Source of the DNA: Variovorax soli NBRC 106424
GTDB lineage: Bacteria > Pseudomonadota > Gammaproteobacteria > Burkholderiales > Burkholderiaceae_C
NCBI RefSeq assembly: GCF_001591385.1
Contig: NZ_BCUU01000040.1
Span: 1-43,005, forward strand
Direction: 5' to 3'
DNA: 43,005 nt
Each line of letters begins with the position of its first letter. Positions within the stretch are counted from its first letter, which is position 1. A program made the translations under genes and the position numbers. Shown here one piece after another: positions 6,838-15,413 of this stretch. The notes beneath the pieces were generated by a model that did not search any database, had not been told where the DNA came from, and saw only the letters and a program-made list of their open reading frames with translations.

Positions 6838-8340
6838 ATGAACGCTCCGCTTTCTTCCAGCCAGGAAGGCGCCCTGTCGCGTGCAGACCGCCAGGCCCAG
6901 GTGGTGCACGCGCTGCAGGCGGTGCTGCCTGCGCACGCCCTGCTGTGGCAGTCCGAGGACACGGTGCCCTACGAGTGCGACGGCCTCACCGCCTACCGCA
7001 CGCGGCCGCTGGTGGTGGCCCTGCCCGAGAACGAGGCGCAGGTGGCCGCCGTGCTGCGTACCTGCCATGGCCTGAACGTGCCGGTGGTGGCGCGCGGCGC
7101 GGGCACGGGCCTGTCGGGCGGCGCCATGCCCAACGCGATGGGCGTGACCATGTCGCTGGCCAAGTTCAACAACATCGTGAAGATCGATCCGGTGAGCCGC
7201 ACGGCCGTCGTGCAGTGCGGCGTGCGCAACCTGGCCATCAGCGAGGCGGCCGCGCCCTACGGCCTGTACTACGCGCCCGATCCGTCGAGCCAGATCGCCT
7301 GCACCATCGGCGGCAACGTGGCCGAGAACTCCGGCGGCGTGCATTGCCTGAAGTACGGCCTGACGCTGCACAACGTGCTGCGCGTGCGCGGCTTCAATGC
7401 GGAAGGTGAGCCGGTGGAGTTCGGCGGCGAGGCGCTGGACAATGCGGGCCTGGACTTGCTGGCGCTGGTCATCGGCAGCGAAGGCATGCTGGCCGTCACG
7501 GTCGAAGTCACCGTCAAGCTGGTGCCCAAGCCGCAGCTGGCGCGCTGCATCATGGCCAGCTTCGACGACGTGCGAAAGGCCGGCGATGCAGTGGCGGCGG
7601 TAATCGCGGCCGGCATCATTCCCGCCGGCCTGGAGATGATGGACAAGCCGATGACGGCGGCGGTGGAAGACTTCGTGCACGCGGGCTACGACCTCACGGC
7701 CGAGGCCATCCTGCTGTGCGAATCGGACGGCACGCCCGAAGAGGTGGAGGAAGAGATCCAGCGCATGAGCGAGGTGCTGCGCAACTCGGGCGCCACCGCC
7801 ATCACCGTGAGCCAGGACGAGGCCGAGCGCCTGAAGTTCTGGAGCGGGCGCAAGAACGCCTTTCCGGCCTCGGGGCGCATCAGCCCCGACTACATGTGCC
7901 TGGACTCGACCATTCCGCGCAAGCGCCTCGCGGACATCCTGCTGGCCATCCAGCAGATGGAAAAGAAATACAACCTGCGCTGCTGCAACGTGTTCCACGC
8001 CGGCGACGGCAACCTTCATCCGCTGGTGCTGTTCGATGCCAACGACCCGGACGAGCTGCACCGCTGCGAACTGTTCGGCGCCGACATCCTCGAGACCAGC
8101 GTCGCCATGGGCGGCACCGTGTCGGGCGAGCATGGCGTGGGCGTGGAAAAGCTCAACAGCATGTGCGTGCAGTTCAGTGCCGAGGAAAACGAGCAGATGT
8201 TCGGCGTCAAGCGCGCCTTCGACCCGAAGGGCACGCTCAACCCGGGCAAGGTGATCCCCACGCTCTCGCGCTGCGCCGAGTACGGCAAGCAGCTGGTGCG
8301 CGGCGGGCGGCTGCCGCACCCCGAACTTCCGCGTTTTTGA
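6838..8340 (+). CDS. glcD: Glycolate oxidase FAD-linked subunit GlcD
   Basis: 500 aa, the usual GlcD length. It is the catalytic flavoprotein of the GlcDEF glycolate dehydrogenase, which oxidises glycolate to glyoxylate at the membrane and passes electrons on through GlcF. The FAD-binding type 4 (PCMH) domain covers ~45-230 with VVARGAGTGLSGGAMP and IGGNVAENSGGVHCLKYG. The C-terminal FAD-oxidase domain follows with CCNVFHAGDGNLHP and SGEHGVGVEK. Start ATG 6838 has AGAAGGAG upstream. The stop lies 11 bases before glcE. Confidence 0.95.
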   Translation: MNAPLSSSQEGALSRADRQAQVVHALQAVLPAHALLWQSEDTVPYECDGLTAYRTRPLVVALPENEAQVAAVLRTCHGLNVPVVARGAGTGLSGGAMPNAMGVTMSLAKFNNIVKIDPVSRTAVVQCGVRNLAISEAAAPYGLYYAPDPSSQIACTIGGNVAENSGGVHCLKYGLTLHNVLRVRGFNAEGEPVEFGGEALDNAGLDLLALVIGSEGMLAVTVEVTVKLVPKPQLARCIMASFDDVRKAGDAVAAVIAAGIIPAGLEMMDKPMTAAVEDFVHAGYDLTAEAILLCESDGTPEEVEEEIQRMSEVLRNSGATAITVSQDEAERLKFWSGRKNAFPASGRISPDYMCLDSTIPRKRLADILLAIQQMEKKYNLRCCNVFHAGDGNLHPLVLFDANDPDELHRCELFGADILETSVAMGGTVSGEHGVGVEKLNSMCVQFSAEENEQMFGVKRAFDPKGTLNPGKVIPTLSRCAEYGKQLVRGGRLPHPELPRF

Positions 8341-8351
8341 TCATTTTTGCG

Positions 8352-9473
8352 ATGGCAGCACTCGACGAGATCATCGAACGCATCCGCGCGGCCGGCGCGA
8401 GCGGCACACTGCTTTGCATCCGCGGCGGCGGCAGCAAGGACTTCTATGGCGGCGCGCCCACGGGCGAACTGCTGGACATGCGCGGCCACAGCGGCATCAG
8501 CAGCTACGAGCCCAGCGAACTGGTGGTGACGGTGCGCGCCGGCACGCCGCTGGCCGAACTGGAAGCGGTGCTGGCGCAGCAAGGCCAGTGCCTGGCCTTC
8601 GAGCCGCCGCGCTTTGGCGGCGGCGCAACCGGAACCGTCGGTGGCATGGTGGCCGCCGGCCTGGCCGGCCCGTCGCGCGCCAGCGTGGGCTCGGTGCGCG
8701 ACTTCGTGCTGGGCGCCAGCCTGGTCAACGGTCGCGGCGAGCTGCTCACCTTCGGCGGCCAGGTGATGAAGAACGTGGCCGGCTACGACGTCTCGCGCGT
8801 GCTGGCCGGCTCGCTGGGCGTGCTGGGCGTGATCGCCGAGCTCAGCCTCAAGGTGCTGCCGGTGGCGCCGGCCGAAGCCACCCTGGCCTTCGAGTGCAGC
8901 CAGGCCGATGCGCTGCGCCTGCTGAACGAGTGGGGCGGCCAGCCGCTGCCGCTCAACGCCAGCTGCTGGATGGCGCAGGGCGGCCAGGGCTGGCTCTACC
9001 TGCGCCTGCGCGGCGCCCAGGCGGCCGTCGAGGCGGCATGCCGGCATCTGGGCGGCGAGCGCGCCGACGCGGACGAATCCGCCGCGAGCTGGACGGCGGT
9101 GCGCGACCAGGCCATTCCCTTCTTCGCCGAGCTCGGCAGCAGCGGGCAGGATCTGTGGCGCGTGTCGGTGCCGCAGACGGCGCCGGTGCTTTCCATCGCC
9201 GGTGCCCAGGCGCCGTTGGTCGAATGGCATGGCGGCCAGCGCTGGTACGCGCTGCCGCCCGGCCAGGCCGATAGCGTGCGGGCGGCGGCGCGTGCCGCGG
9301 GCGGGCATGCCACCCTGTTCCGGCGCGCGGCAGCCGGCGAAGGCGCGAAGGCCGGTAGCGTCGAAACCTTCGACCGCCTGAGCCCGGCGCTGCACAAGAT
9401 CCACGCGGCGCTCAAGCGCGAGTTCGACCCGCACGGCATCTTCAACCGCGGCCGGCTCTACGCCGATCTGTAA
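8352..9473 (+). CDS. glcE: Glycolate oxidase subunit GlcE
   Basis: 373 aa. It is the second FAD-binding subunit of glycolate dehydrogenase. Like GlcD it has a PCMH-type FAD domain (RGGGSKDFYGG near residue 27, then PPRFGGGATGTVGGMVAAGLAGP, and QVMKNVAGYDVSRVLAGSLG) but is shorter at the C-terminus, as is typical for GlcE. It ends in FDPHGIFNRGRLY, the shared flavin-oxidase tail motif. ATG 8352 was chosen because it gives a family-length protein starting 11 bases after the glcD stop. Confidence 0.93.
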   Translation: MAALDEIIERIRAAGASGTLLCIRGGGSKDFYGGAPTGELLDMRGHSGISSYEPSELVVTVRAGTPLAELEAVLAQQGQCLAFEPPRFGGGATGTVGGMVAAGLAGPSRASVGSVRDFVLGASLVNGRGELLTFGGQVMKNVAGYDVSRVLAGSLGVLGVIAELSLKVLPVAPAEATLAFECSQADALRLLNEWGGQPLPLNASCWMAQGGQGWLYLRLRGAQAAVEAACRHLGGERADADESAASWTAVRDQAIPFFAELGSSGQDLWRVSVPQTAPVLSIAGAQAPLVEWHGGQRWYALPPGQADSVRAAARAAGGHATLFRRAAAGEGAKAGSVETFDRLSPALHKIHAALKREFDPHGIFNRGRLYADL

Positions 9474-9496
9474 AAAGAGAAGAGAAGCGCTCCTCG

Positions 9497-10729
9497 ATGC
9501 AAACAGAACTCGCCCCCGAATTCCAGGGCACGCCCGAAGGCCAGGAGGCCGAAGCCATCCTGCGCAAGTGCGTGCACTGCGGCTTCTGCACCGCCACCTG
9601 CCCGACCTACCAGCTGCTCGGCGACGAGCTGGACGGCCCGCGCGGCCGCATCTACCTGATCAAGCAGGTGCTGGAGGGCAAGGAACCCACGCGCGCCACG
9701 CAGCTGCACCTGGACCGGTGCCTGACCTGCCGCAACTGCGAAAGCACCTGCCCCTCGGGCGTGCAGTACGGGCACCTGGTGGATATCGGCCGCAAGGTGG
9801 TCGATGCCAAGGTGCCGCGGCCCGCAGGGCAGGGGGCCTTGCGCTGGGCGCTCAAGGAGGGCCTGCCGTCGCCGCTGTTCGGCCCCGCCATGGCGCTGGG
9901 TCAGACGGTGCGTGGCCTGCTGCCCGAAAAGCTCAAGGCCAAGGTGCCGCCGCGCCAGGACGCCGGCCGCTGGCCCACGCGCACCCATGCGCGCAAGGTG
10001 CTGCTGCTGGCCGGCTGCGTGCAGCCGTCGATGGCGCCCAACATCAACAGCGCCACCGCGCGCGTGCTGGATGCCGCCGGCATCCAGGGCGTGGTGGCGC
10101 CCCAGGCCGGCTGCTGCGGCGCCGTGAAGTTCCACCTGAACGACCAGGAAGGCGGCAAGGCGCAGATGCGCGCCAACATCGACGCCTGGTGGCCGCTGGT
10201 GGAAAGCGGCGAGGTCGAGGCGCTGGTGATGAACGCCTCGGGCTGCGGCGTGACGGTGCGCGAATACGGCCACACGCTCAAGGACGACGCGGCCTACGCC
10301 GCCAAGGCGGCGCGCATCAGCGACCTGACGCGCGACCTGAGCGAGCTGCTGCCCGAGCTGGTGCCGGCGCTGAAAGGCCGGGTGAAGGCGCCCGGCGGCG
10401 TCGTCGCCTACCACCCGCCCTGCACCCTGCAGCACGGGCAGAAGCTGCGCGGCGGGGTGGAGACGCACCTGCGCGCGCTGGGCTTCGACATCCAGGTGGC
10501 GCAGAGCGAGTCGCACCTGTGCTGCGGCTCGGCCGGCACCTACTCGGTGCTGCAGCCCGAACTCTCCTATCAGCTGCGCGATCGCAAGCTGGGCCATCTC
10601 AACCAGCTGCAGCCCAGGACCATCGTCTCGGCCAACATCGGCTGCATCACCCACCTGCAAAGCGGCAGCGGCGCCACGCCGGTGCGGCACTGGGTGGAAC
10701 TGCTGGACGCGGCGCTGGCACCCGCCTGA
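9497..10729 (+). CDS. glcF: Glycolate oxidase iron-sulfur subunit GlcF
   Basis: 410 aa, matching E. coli GlcF length. Two 4Fe-4S ferredoxin motifs lie near the N-terminus: CVHCGFCTATCP and CLTCRNCESTCP. Two CCG-type domains (PF02754) follow with GCVQPSM...GCCGAVKFH and HPPCTLQH...LCCGSAGTY. It carries electrons from the GlcD/GlcE flavins toward the quinone pool. It lies 23 bases after glcE in the same operon. A palindrome (CAGGCCGCGCGGCCTG, 10737-10752) just after the stop may end the transcript, although it has no T-run. Confidence 0.95.
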   Translation: MQTELAPEFQGTPEGQEAEAILRKCVHCGFCTATCPTYQLLGDELDGPRGRIYLIKQVLEGKEPTRATQLHLDRCLTCRNCESTCPSGVQYGHLVDIGRKVVDAKVPRPAGQGALRWALKEGLPSPLFGPAMALGQTVRGLLPEKLKAKVPPRQDAGRWPTRTHARKVLLLAGCVQPSMAPNINSATARVLDAAGIQGVVAPQAGCCGAVKFHLNDQEGGKAQMRANIDAWWPLVESGEVEALVMNASGCGVTVREYGHTLKDDAAYAAKAARISDLTRDLSELLPELVPALKGRVKAPGGVVAYHPPCTLQHGQKLRGGVETHLRALGFDIQVAQSESHLCCGSAGTYSVLQPELSYQLRDRKLGHLNQLQPRTIVSANIGCITHLQSGSGATPVRHWVELLDAALAPA

Positions 10730-10736
10730 CCCCGGA

Positions 10737-10752
10737 CAGGCCGCGCGGCCTG
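10737..10752. terminator. GC palindrome after glcF, possible transcript end
   Basis: This is a 16-base perfect palindrome, CAGGCCGCGCGGCCTG, eight bases after the glcF stop. With no U-tract it is a weak terminator candidate. Confidence 0.35.
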
Positions 10753-10851
10753 ATGGCCTGATCGCACAGGCATTGCCGGCATGGTCCGACGCGCCTTTGC
10801 GCGCGAGGGGCGCAGCATGGCCCGTAGACAGAACTTCAGGAAGGAGTTGCC

Positions 10852-11349
10852 ATGCAGGTTTCTTCCACGCTTTTGGCCCGGCGCGACGACGTGTGGCGCG
10901 CCATGTGCTGCGGCGCCACGGCCGCCCTGTGCGTGCTGGCTGCCGCAGCCGTCCAGGCGCAGCCCGCGCCGCCGGTGACCATGCCGGCGGAGAAGGTATC
11001 CCCGCGTATCGTGCCGTCCGAGGTGCCCGCCTCCAATGCATCCGTCGCCTCGCGCTACCGCTGCGGAGGCGTCGGCGCCGACGATTCCGACGCCATCCGG
11101 GCCCAGATGAAGGAGCACCCGCTGTCCCTGCTGTTTGCGCGGCCCGGCGGCGCCTACCTGGCGGACATCGAGGTCACCATCCAGGGTCCCGCCGAGATGC
11201 AGCCGCTGAACTTCCGTGCCAACGGACCGGTCTGCCTGATCGACCTGCCCGCCGGCAACTACACCGTTCATGCCACCAGCGGCGGCGTGACCAAGAAGGA
11301 AATCGTCATCGTCGGGACCGGCCCGAAGACGGTGGACTTCCGCTTCTGA
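10852..11349 (+). CDS. Small exported protein, carboxypeptidase-regulatory-like fold
   Basis: 165 aa. The start is ATG 10852 with an excellent AGGAAGGAG ribosome site. The N-terminus (residues ~1-41) is a signal peptide: a hydrophobic core (TAALCVLAAAAV) with cleavage near QAQ. The middle has YRCGGVGADDSDAIRAQMKEHPLSLLFARPGGAYLADIEVTI, and the end (NFRANGPVCLIDLPAGNYTVHATSGGVTKKEIVIVGTGPKTVDF) reads like a beta-sandwich of the carboxypeptidase-regulatory type, with two Cys (~73 and ~126) that could form a disulfide. No enzyme residues are visible. Probably periplasmic or surface-associated, function unknown. Confidence 0.7.
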   Translation: MQVSSTLLARRDDVWRAMCCGATAALCVLAAAAVQAQPAPPVTMPAEKVSPRIVPSEVPASNASVASRYRCGGVGADDSDAIRAQMKEHPLSLLFARPGGAYLADIEVTIQGPAEMQPLNFRANGPVCLIDLPAGNYTVHATSGGVTKKEIVIVGTGPKTVDFRF

Positions 11350-11382
11350 CAACGGCGCCACGGCGCGCTGGCCGCGGGCGCG

Positions 11383-11868
11383 TCAACTCGCGGCCAGGGC
11401 GGCCTCGATATCGCGTGCCAGCGACTCGGGCTTGTCCATCGGCGCGTAGCGCTTGAGCACCCGGCCGTCGCGGCCCACCAGGAACTTGGTGAAGTTCCAC
11501 TTGATGGACTTGCCGAGCAGCCCGGGCTTCTGGTCGACGAGCCACTGGTACAGCGGCGCCGCGCCGCTGCCCTTGACCTCGATCTTCTCCATCATCGGAA
11601 AGCTCACGCCGTAGTTGCGCGTGCAGAAGGCCCCGATCTCCTCGTTGCTGCCCGGGTCCTGCCCGCCGAACTGGTTGCTTGGAAAGCCCAGCACCGTGAG
11701 CCCCTGGTCCGCAAAGCGCTTGTACAGCGACTCCAGCCCGGCGAACTGCGGCGTGAAGCCGCAGGCGCTGGCGGTGTTGACGATGAGCAGCACCCGCCCG
11801 CGATAGTCCGAGAGCGGCGCCGCGCGGCCGTCGATGGTGCGCGCTTCGAAGTCGTAGACCGTGGTCAT
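11383..11868 (-). CDS. Glutathione peroxidase-family thiol peroxidase
   Basis: 161 aa. Reduces hydroperoxides; most bacterial members use thioredoxin rather than glutathione. The catalytic Cys36 lies in NTASACGFTPQF, the conserved Gln in GFPSNQFGGQDPG, and the Trp-Asn pair in KWNFTKFLV. The second conserved Cys (EIGAFCTRNYGV) is where atypical 2-Cys members have their resolving Cys. No signal peptide, so cytoplasmic. It begins three bases after the lplT stop and is probably translated from the same mRNA. Confidence 0.93.
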   Translation of the reverse strand: MTTVYDFEARTIDGRAAPLSDYRGRVLLIVNTASACGFTPQFAGLESLYKRFADQGLTVLGFPSNQFGGQDPGSNEEIGAFCTRNYGVSFPMMEKIEVKGSGAAPLYQWLVDQKPGLLGKSIKWNFTKFLVGRDGRVLKRYAPMDKPESLARDIEAALAAS

Positions 11869-11871
11869 GGG

Positions 11872-13176
11872 CTAATGATGTTTGTCGCTGCGGGCAATGG
11901 CAAGAAGATGCTCCACCTCTTCCGAGTACTTGCGCAGGTTGCGCTTGTGCCATCGCCCGATGAGCCACATGAAGCCCGCCACCACGATCCCGAAGGCGCT
12001 GATGGCGGCGTAGGCCGACAGTCCGAGGCCCGTGCATGCGCTGTAGAAGGCGCCCAGCAGCAGGATGCAGGCCTGCTCGTTGAAGTTCTGCACCGCGATC
12101 GAGCGGCCGGCGCCCATCAGGTTGTGGCCGCGGTGCTGCAGCAGGGCGTTCATCGGCACCACCAGGAAGCCGCCCAGGCCGCCCAGCAGCACCAGGAAGG
12201 GCACGGCCACCCACACGTTGTCGATGAAGTTCATGCAGATCACCAGCACGCCCATGCCGATGCCCATGGGAATCACGCCGGTGGCCATGTCCAGCCGCAT
12301 GTAGACCGAGGCCGCCACCGCGCCGATGGCGGTGCCGATGGCCACCACGCCGGTGAGGGCCGAGGCTTGCGCCGTGTTGTAGTCCAGCGCCAGCGCAGCC
12401 CAGGCCAGCACGATGTACTTCAGGTTGCCGCCGGCGCCCCAGAACAGGGTGGTGGTGGCCAGCGAGATCTGGCCCAGCTTGTCACGCCAGAGGCGCGCGT
12501 TGCAGTGCCAGAAGTCGGGCAGCAGCGCCAGCAGGTTGCGCGCCATGCCGTGCTCGGGGTTGGCGCGCAGCGGCCGCATCTCCACGCCGGTGTGCGGAAT
12601 GCGGGTGTTGAACCAGGCGGCCAGCGCGTACACGGCGATCAGCACCGTGATGGCGGCTTCGGGCGGCGTGTTGACGCCGGTGTCCATCATCGGGAAGTCG
12701 AAGGCCAGCAGCCGGCTGGACACCGGGTGCCCCACCAGCAAGCCGCCCAGCACGATGCCCAGGATGATCGAGGCGATGGTCAGGCCCTCGATCCAGCCGT
12801 TGGCCTTGACCAGCTGCGAGGCCGGCAGCAGCTCGGTGAGGATGCCGTACTTGGCCGGTGAGTAGGCTGCGGCGCCCAGGCCCACCACGGCGTACGACAG
12901 CAGCGGATGCGAGCCGAACAGCATCATCAGGCAGCCCGCCACCTTGATGGCGTTGCTGATGAACATCACCCGCCCCTTGGGGAGGGCGTCGGCAAAGGCG
13001 CCCACTATGGGGGCGAGCGCCACGTAGAACACCGCGAAGATCGGCACCAGCGCGGCACGTTGCCATTCCGCCGCACCCGCGCTACGCAGGAGTTCGACGG
13101 CCGCAACGAAAAGCGCTTGGTCGGCCAGCGACGAGAAGAACTGGGCCGACATGATGGTGTAGAAACCGCGCTTCAT
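11872..13176 (-). CDS. lplT: Lysophospholipid transporter LplT (MFS)
   Basis: 434 aa, 12 predicted membrane helices, major facilitator superfamily. LplT flips lysophospholipids back across the inner membrane for re-acylation. Features seen: the N-terminal GFYTIMSAQFFSSLADQALFVAAVELL, LGAAAYSPAKYGILTELLP (the LplT/Aas-type loop) and LLGGLGGFLVVPMNALLQHRGHNLMGAGRSIAVQNFNEQ. In enterobacteria lplT sits next to aas; here it is linked to a glutathione peroxidase gene instead. The gene is divergent from alanine racemase across a 152-base gap containing the palindrome at 13240-13253. Confidence 0.9.
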   Translation of the reverse strand: MKRGFYTIMSAQFFSSLADQALFVAAVELLRSAGAAEWQRAALVPIFAVFYVALAPIVGAFADALPKGRVMFISNAIKVAGCLMMLFGSHPLLSYAVVGLGAAAYSPAKYGILTELLPASQLVKANGWIEGLTIASIILGIVLGGLLVGHPVSSRLLAFDFPMMDTGVNTPPEAAITVLIAVYALAAWFNTRIPHTGVEMRPLRANPEHGMARNLLALLPDFWHCNARLWRDKLGQISLATTTLFWGAGGNLKYIVLAWAALALDYNTAQASALTGVVAIGTAIGAVAASVYMRLDMATGVIPMGIGMGVLVICMNFIDNVWVAVPFLVLLGGLGGFLVVPMNALLQHRGHNLMGAGRSIAVQNFNEQACILLLGAFYSACTGLGLSAYAAISAFGIVVAGFMWLIGRWHKRNLRKYSEEVEHLLAIARSDKHH

Positions 13177-13239
13177 CGATGGGCTGGATGGCCAGAGGTT
13201 GGCTCTTGGCGGAAGTGGATGGCGGTGGTTGTGATCTCT

Positions 13240-13253
13240 CCCTCAATTGAGGG
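13240..13253. promoter_or_regulatory. Perfect palindrome in the lplT-alr divergent gap
   Basis: CCCTCAATTGAGGG is a perfect 14-base palindrome in a 152-base gap that also holds -10-like sequences for both directions (TATAAC on the minus strand, complement of 13260-13265). It falls in the presumed 5' untranslated region of lplT and may be a regulator site. The cognate protein is unknown. Confidence 0.4.
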
Positions 13254-13328
13254 GTCCGTGGTTATAGCATGGGGGTACGGTGCCAAAATGACCGCGTCTT
13301 CCCTCATCCACGAGCATCTTTTCTCACT

Positions 13329-14417
13329 GTGCCACGTCCAATTCTTGCTACCGTCCATTCGGCCGCCCTGCGTCACAACCTCGACCGCGCGCGCCGCGCC
13401 GCGGTCGAGTCGCGTGTCTGGGCGGTGGTCAAGGCCAATGCCTACGGGCATGGGATCGAGAACGTCTTCGAGAGCTTTCGCGCGGCCGACGGGTTCGCCA
13501 TGCTCGACCTGGACGAGGCGCAGCGCGTGCGCGCGCTGGGCTGGCGCGGCCCCATCCTGCTGCTCGAAGGCGTGTTCGAGGCGCGCGACCTGGAGCTGTG
13601 CTCGCGTCTCGATTTATGGCACGCCGTGCATTGCGACGAGCAGATCGACATGCTGGCCGCCCACAAGACGCAGGTGCCGCACCGGGTTTTCCTCAAACTC
13701 AACTCGGGCATGAACCGGCTGGGCTTCGCGCCCGAGCGCTTCCGCTCCGCCTGGACGCGGCTGAACGCGCTGCCGCAGGTCGAGGAAATCTCGCTCATGA
13801 CGCACTTCAGCGACGCCGACGGCGCGCGCGGCATCGACTCGGCCGTGCAGACCTTCGAGCGGGTGACGCAAGACCTGCCCGGTGAGCGCTCGCTGGCCAA
13901 CAGCGCCGCCGTGCTGCGCCATGCCACGCGTACGCGCGCCGACTGGGTGCGCCCCGGCGTCGTGCTGTACGGCGGCGCGCCCGACTATCCGGAAAACGAT
14001 GCGCAGCACTGGCAGCTGCAGCCGGCCATGACCCTGGCCACCCGCATCATCGGCACCCAGCAGCTGCAGCCCGGCGACACGGTGGGCTACGGCTCGCGCT
14101 TCACCGCCGAGGCGCCCATGCGCATCGGCGTGGCCGCGGTGGGCTATGCCGACGGCTATCCGCGGCATGCCGGCACCGGCACGCCCGTGCTGGTGAACGG
14201 CGTGCGCACCCGCATGGTGGGCCGCGTGAGCATGGACATGATCACCGTGGACCTGACGCCGGTGCCCGACGCCGGCTTCGGCAGCGAGGTCACGCTGTGG
14301 GGCAACGCGGCCAACGGCGCCGTGCTGGGCATCGACGAGGTGGCGCAGGCCGCCGGTACCATCGGCTACGAGCTGATGTGCGCTGTGGCGCGGCGGGTGC
14401 CGATGGCGCTGGACTGA
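13329..14417 (+). CDS. alr: Alanine racemase
   Basis: 362 aa. PLP enzyme interconverting L- and D-alanine for peptidoglycan. PLP lysine is K35 in [11 protein letters not shown]; the second catalytic base is Y254 in TVGYGSRF, followed by [12 protein letters not shown] and [13 protein letters not shown] chose the GTG at 13329 ([17 protein letters not shown]), because the family begins with a short strand ~30 residues before the PLP lysine; the upstream ATG at 13269 would add 20 atypical residues. The gene is transcribed away from lplT, and a membrane-protein gene follows after 28 bases. Confidence 0.95.
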   Translation: MPRPILATVHSAALRHNLDRARRAAVESRVWAVVKANAYGHGIENVFESFRAADGFAMLDLDEAQRVRALGWRGPILLLEGVFEARDLELCSRLDLWHAVHCDEQIDMLAAHKTQVPHRVFLKLNSGMNRLGFAPERFRSAWTRLNALPQVEEISLMTHFSDADGARGIDSAVQTFERVTQDLPGERSLANSAAVLRHATRTRADWVRPGVVLYGGAPDYPENDAQHWQLQPAMTLATRIIGTQQLQPGDTVGYGSRFTAEAPMRIGVAAVGYADGYPRHAGTGTPVLVNGVRTRMVGRVSMDMITVDLTPVPDAGFGSEVTLWGNAANGAVLGIDEVAQAAGTIGYELMCAVARRVPMALD

Positions 14418-14445
14418 GGCGCGTGCAGCACGCCACCCGCGCTGC

Positions 14446-15303
14446 ATGAAGGCCTTGTCCACCTGGGGTTCGATTCGGCTCTGGGAGACGAGAATCGAGC
14501 GCGCCCTGCACGAGCGCTACAGCCTGCGCTCGCACGGTGCGCTGATCGGCATCCTGACGCTGCTGCTGATCTGGCTGGTCTCCACGCTATTGATGCGCGC
14601 CGGTATCGACGCGCTGGCGCTGCGCTACCTGGTCAGCCTGGGCGCCGGTTACCTTGCGTACCTGCTCATGCTTCGCTGGTGGGCGCATCGGCTGCTGCGG
14701 CAGATCGACGGCGAGCGTGCCAATGGCAACAGCAGCCTCGATGCACCGGGCGACTGGCTGCCGGGTGGATCGACAGGGCAGGGCGCAGCGACGGGCCACG
14801 GGCCCGGGGCCGGAACGCCGCCCTTGCGCTCGGGCACGGGCGGGGACTTCGGCGGCGGCGGTGCGTCCGGGGAGTTCGGCGGGCCAGAGGCCACGCATTC
14901 CGTCGCCGCCGAAGCGGGCGATAGCGAGTTTCTCGAAGTGGCTGGCGATGCGCTGGGTGCCGCGGCCAGCGCCGAGGAGGGTGCGGTCGTGGTCGTGCCG
15001 GTGGTCGCTGTCTTTCTGGCCGGAGCGCTCCTGCTGCTTGGTGCCGGCTCGCTGATGCTGCTGTTCTTCAGCTTCGACGTGCTGCTCGCCGTCGCCATCG
15101 AGCTGGCTTTTGCCTATGCCGGCGCACGGACGGCGGCGCGCGTGGTGCGCGAAGGCTGGCTCTCTGCCGCTACCAGACTGACCTGGAAGCCCTTGCTGGG
15201 TGCACTGCTGTGCGCAGTGCTGCTCGGCGCGGTCGTCGATCGCTTCGTGCCGCAGGCCAACTCGCTGCCCGGCGCCGTGCGCGTGCTCTTCGCGGCGCGA
15301 TAG
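14446..15303 (+). CDS. Membrane protein with glycine-rich loop, function unknown
   Basis: 285 aa. Two hydrophobic helices near the N-terminus (~32-52 and ~60-80) are followed by a hydrophilic loop (~90-165) very rich in Gly, Ser, Ala and Pro (GTGGDFGGGGASGEFGGPEA), then a hydrophobic block (~180-235: VVVVPVVAVFLAGALLLLG and LLFFSFDVLLAVAIELAFAY) and a final helix (~260-280). No known domain recognised. Similar proteins with a GGGxFGGGGA-type loop occur in beta-proteobacteria without an assigned role. It starts 28 bases after alr, so it may share its transcript. Confidence 0.7.
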   Translation: MKALSTWGSIRLWETRIERALHERYSLRSHGALIGILTLLLIWLVSTLLMRAGIDALALRYLVSLGAGYLAYLLMLRWWAHRLLRQIDGERANGNSSLDAPGDWLPGGSTGQGAATGHGPGAGTPPLRSGTGGDFGGGGASGEFGGPEATHSVAAEAGDSEFLEVAGDALGAAASAEEGAVVVVPVVAVFLAGALLLLGAGSLMLLFFSFDVLLAVAIELAFAYAGARTAARVVREGWLSAATRLTWKPLLGALLCAVLLGAVVDRFVPQANSLPGAVRVLFAAR

Positions 15304-15400
15304 ACGAGCGCGCCTGCCAGCCAGCACCGCTTGCACGTCGGGCCGTCGGCCTACGCCAAGATCGGGGACGCGGTGGCACGCCAGTAACCACTCGCCCGCC

Positions 15401-15413
15401 TAGCATCGGCGCA
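15401..15413 (+). promoter_or_regulatory. -10-like box placed for a leaderless start of the transglutaminase-like gene
   Basis: TAGCAT at 15401-15406 ends six bases before ATG 15413 (spacer CGGCGC). There is no Shine-Dalgarno sequence and no good -35. Confidence 0.45.

Noticed and set aside
13269..13328. Upstream ATG for alanine racemase
   Set aside because: It would add 20 residues unlike the family; the GTG at 13329 gives the usual N-terminus.
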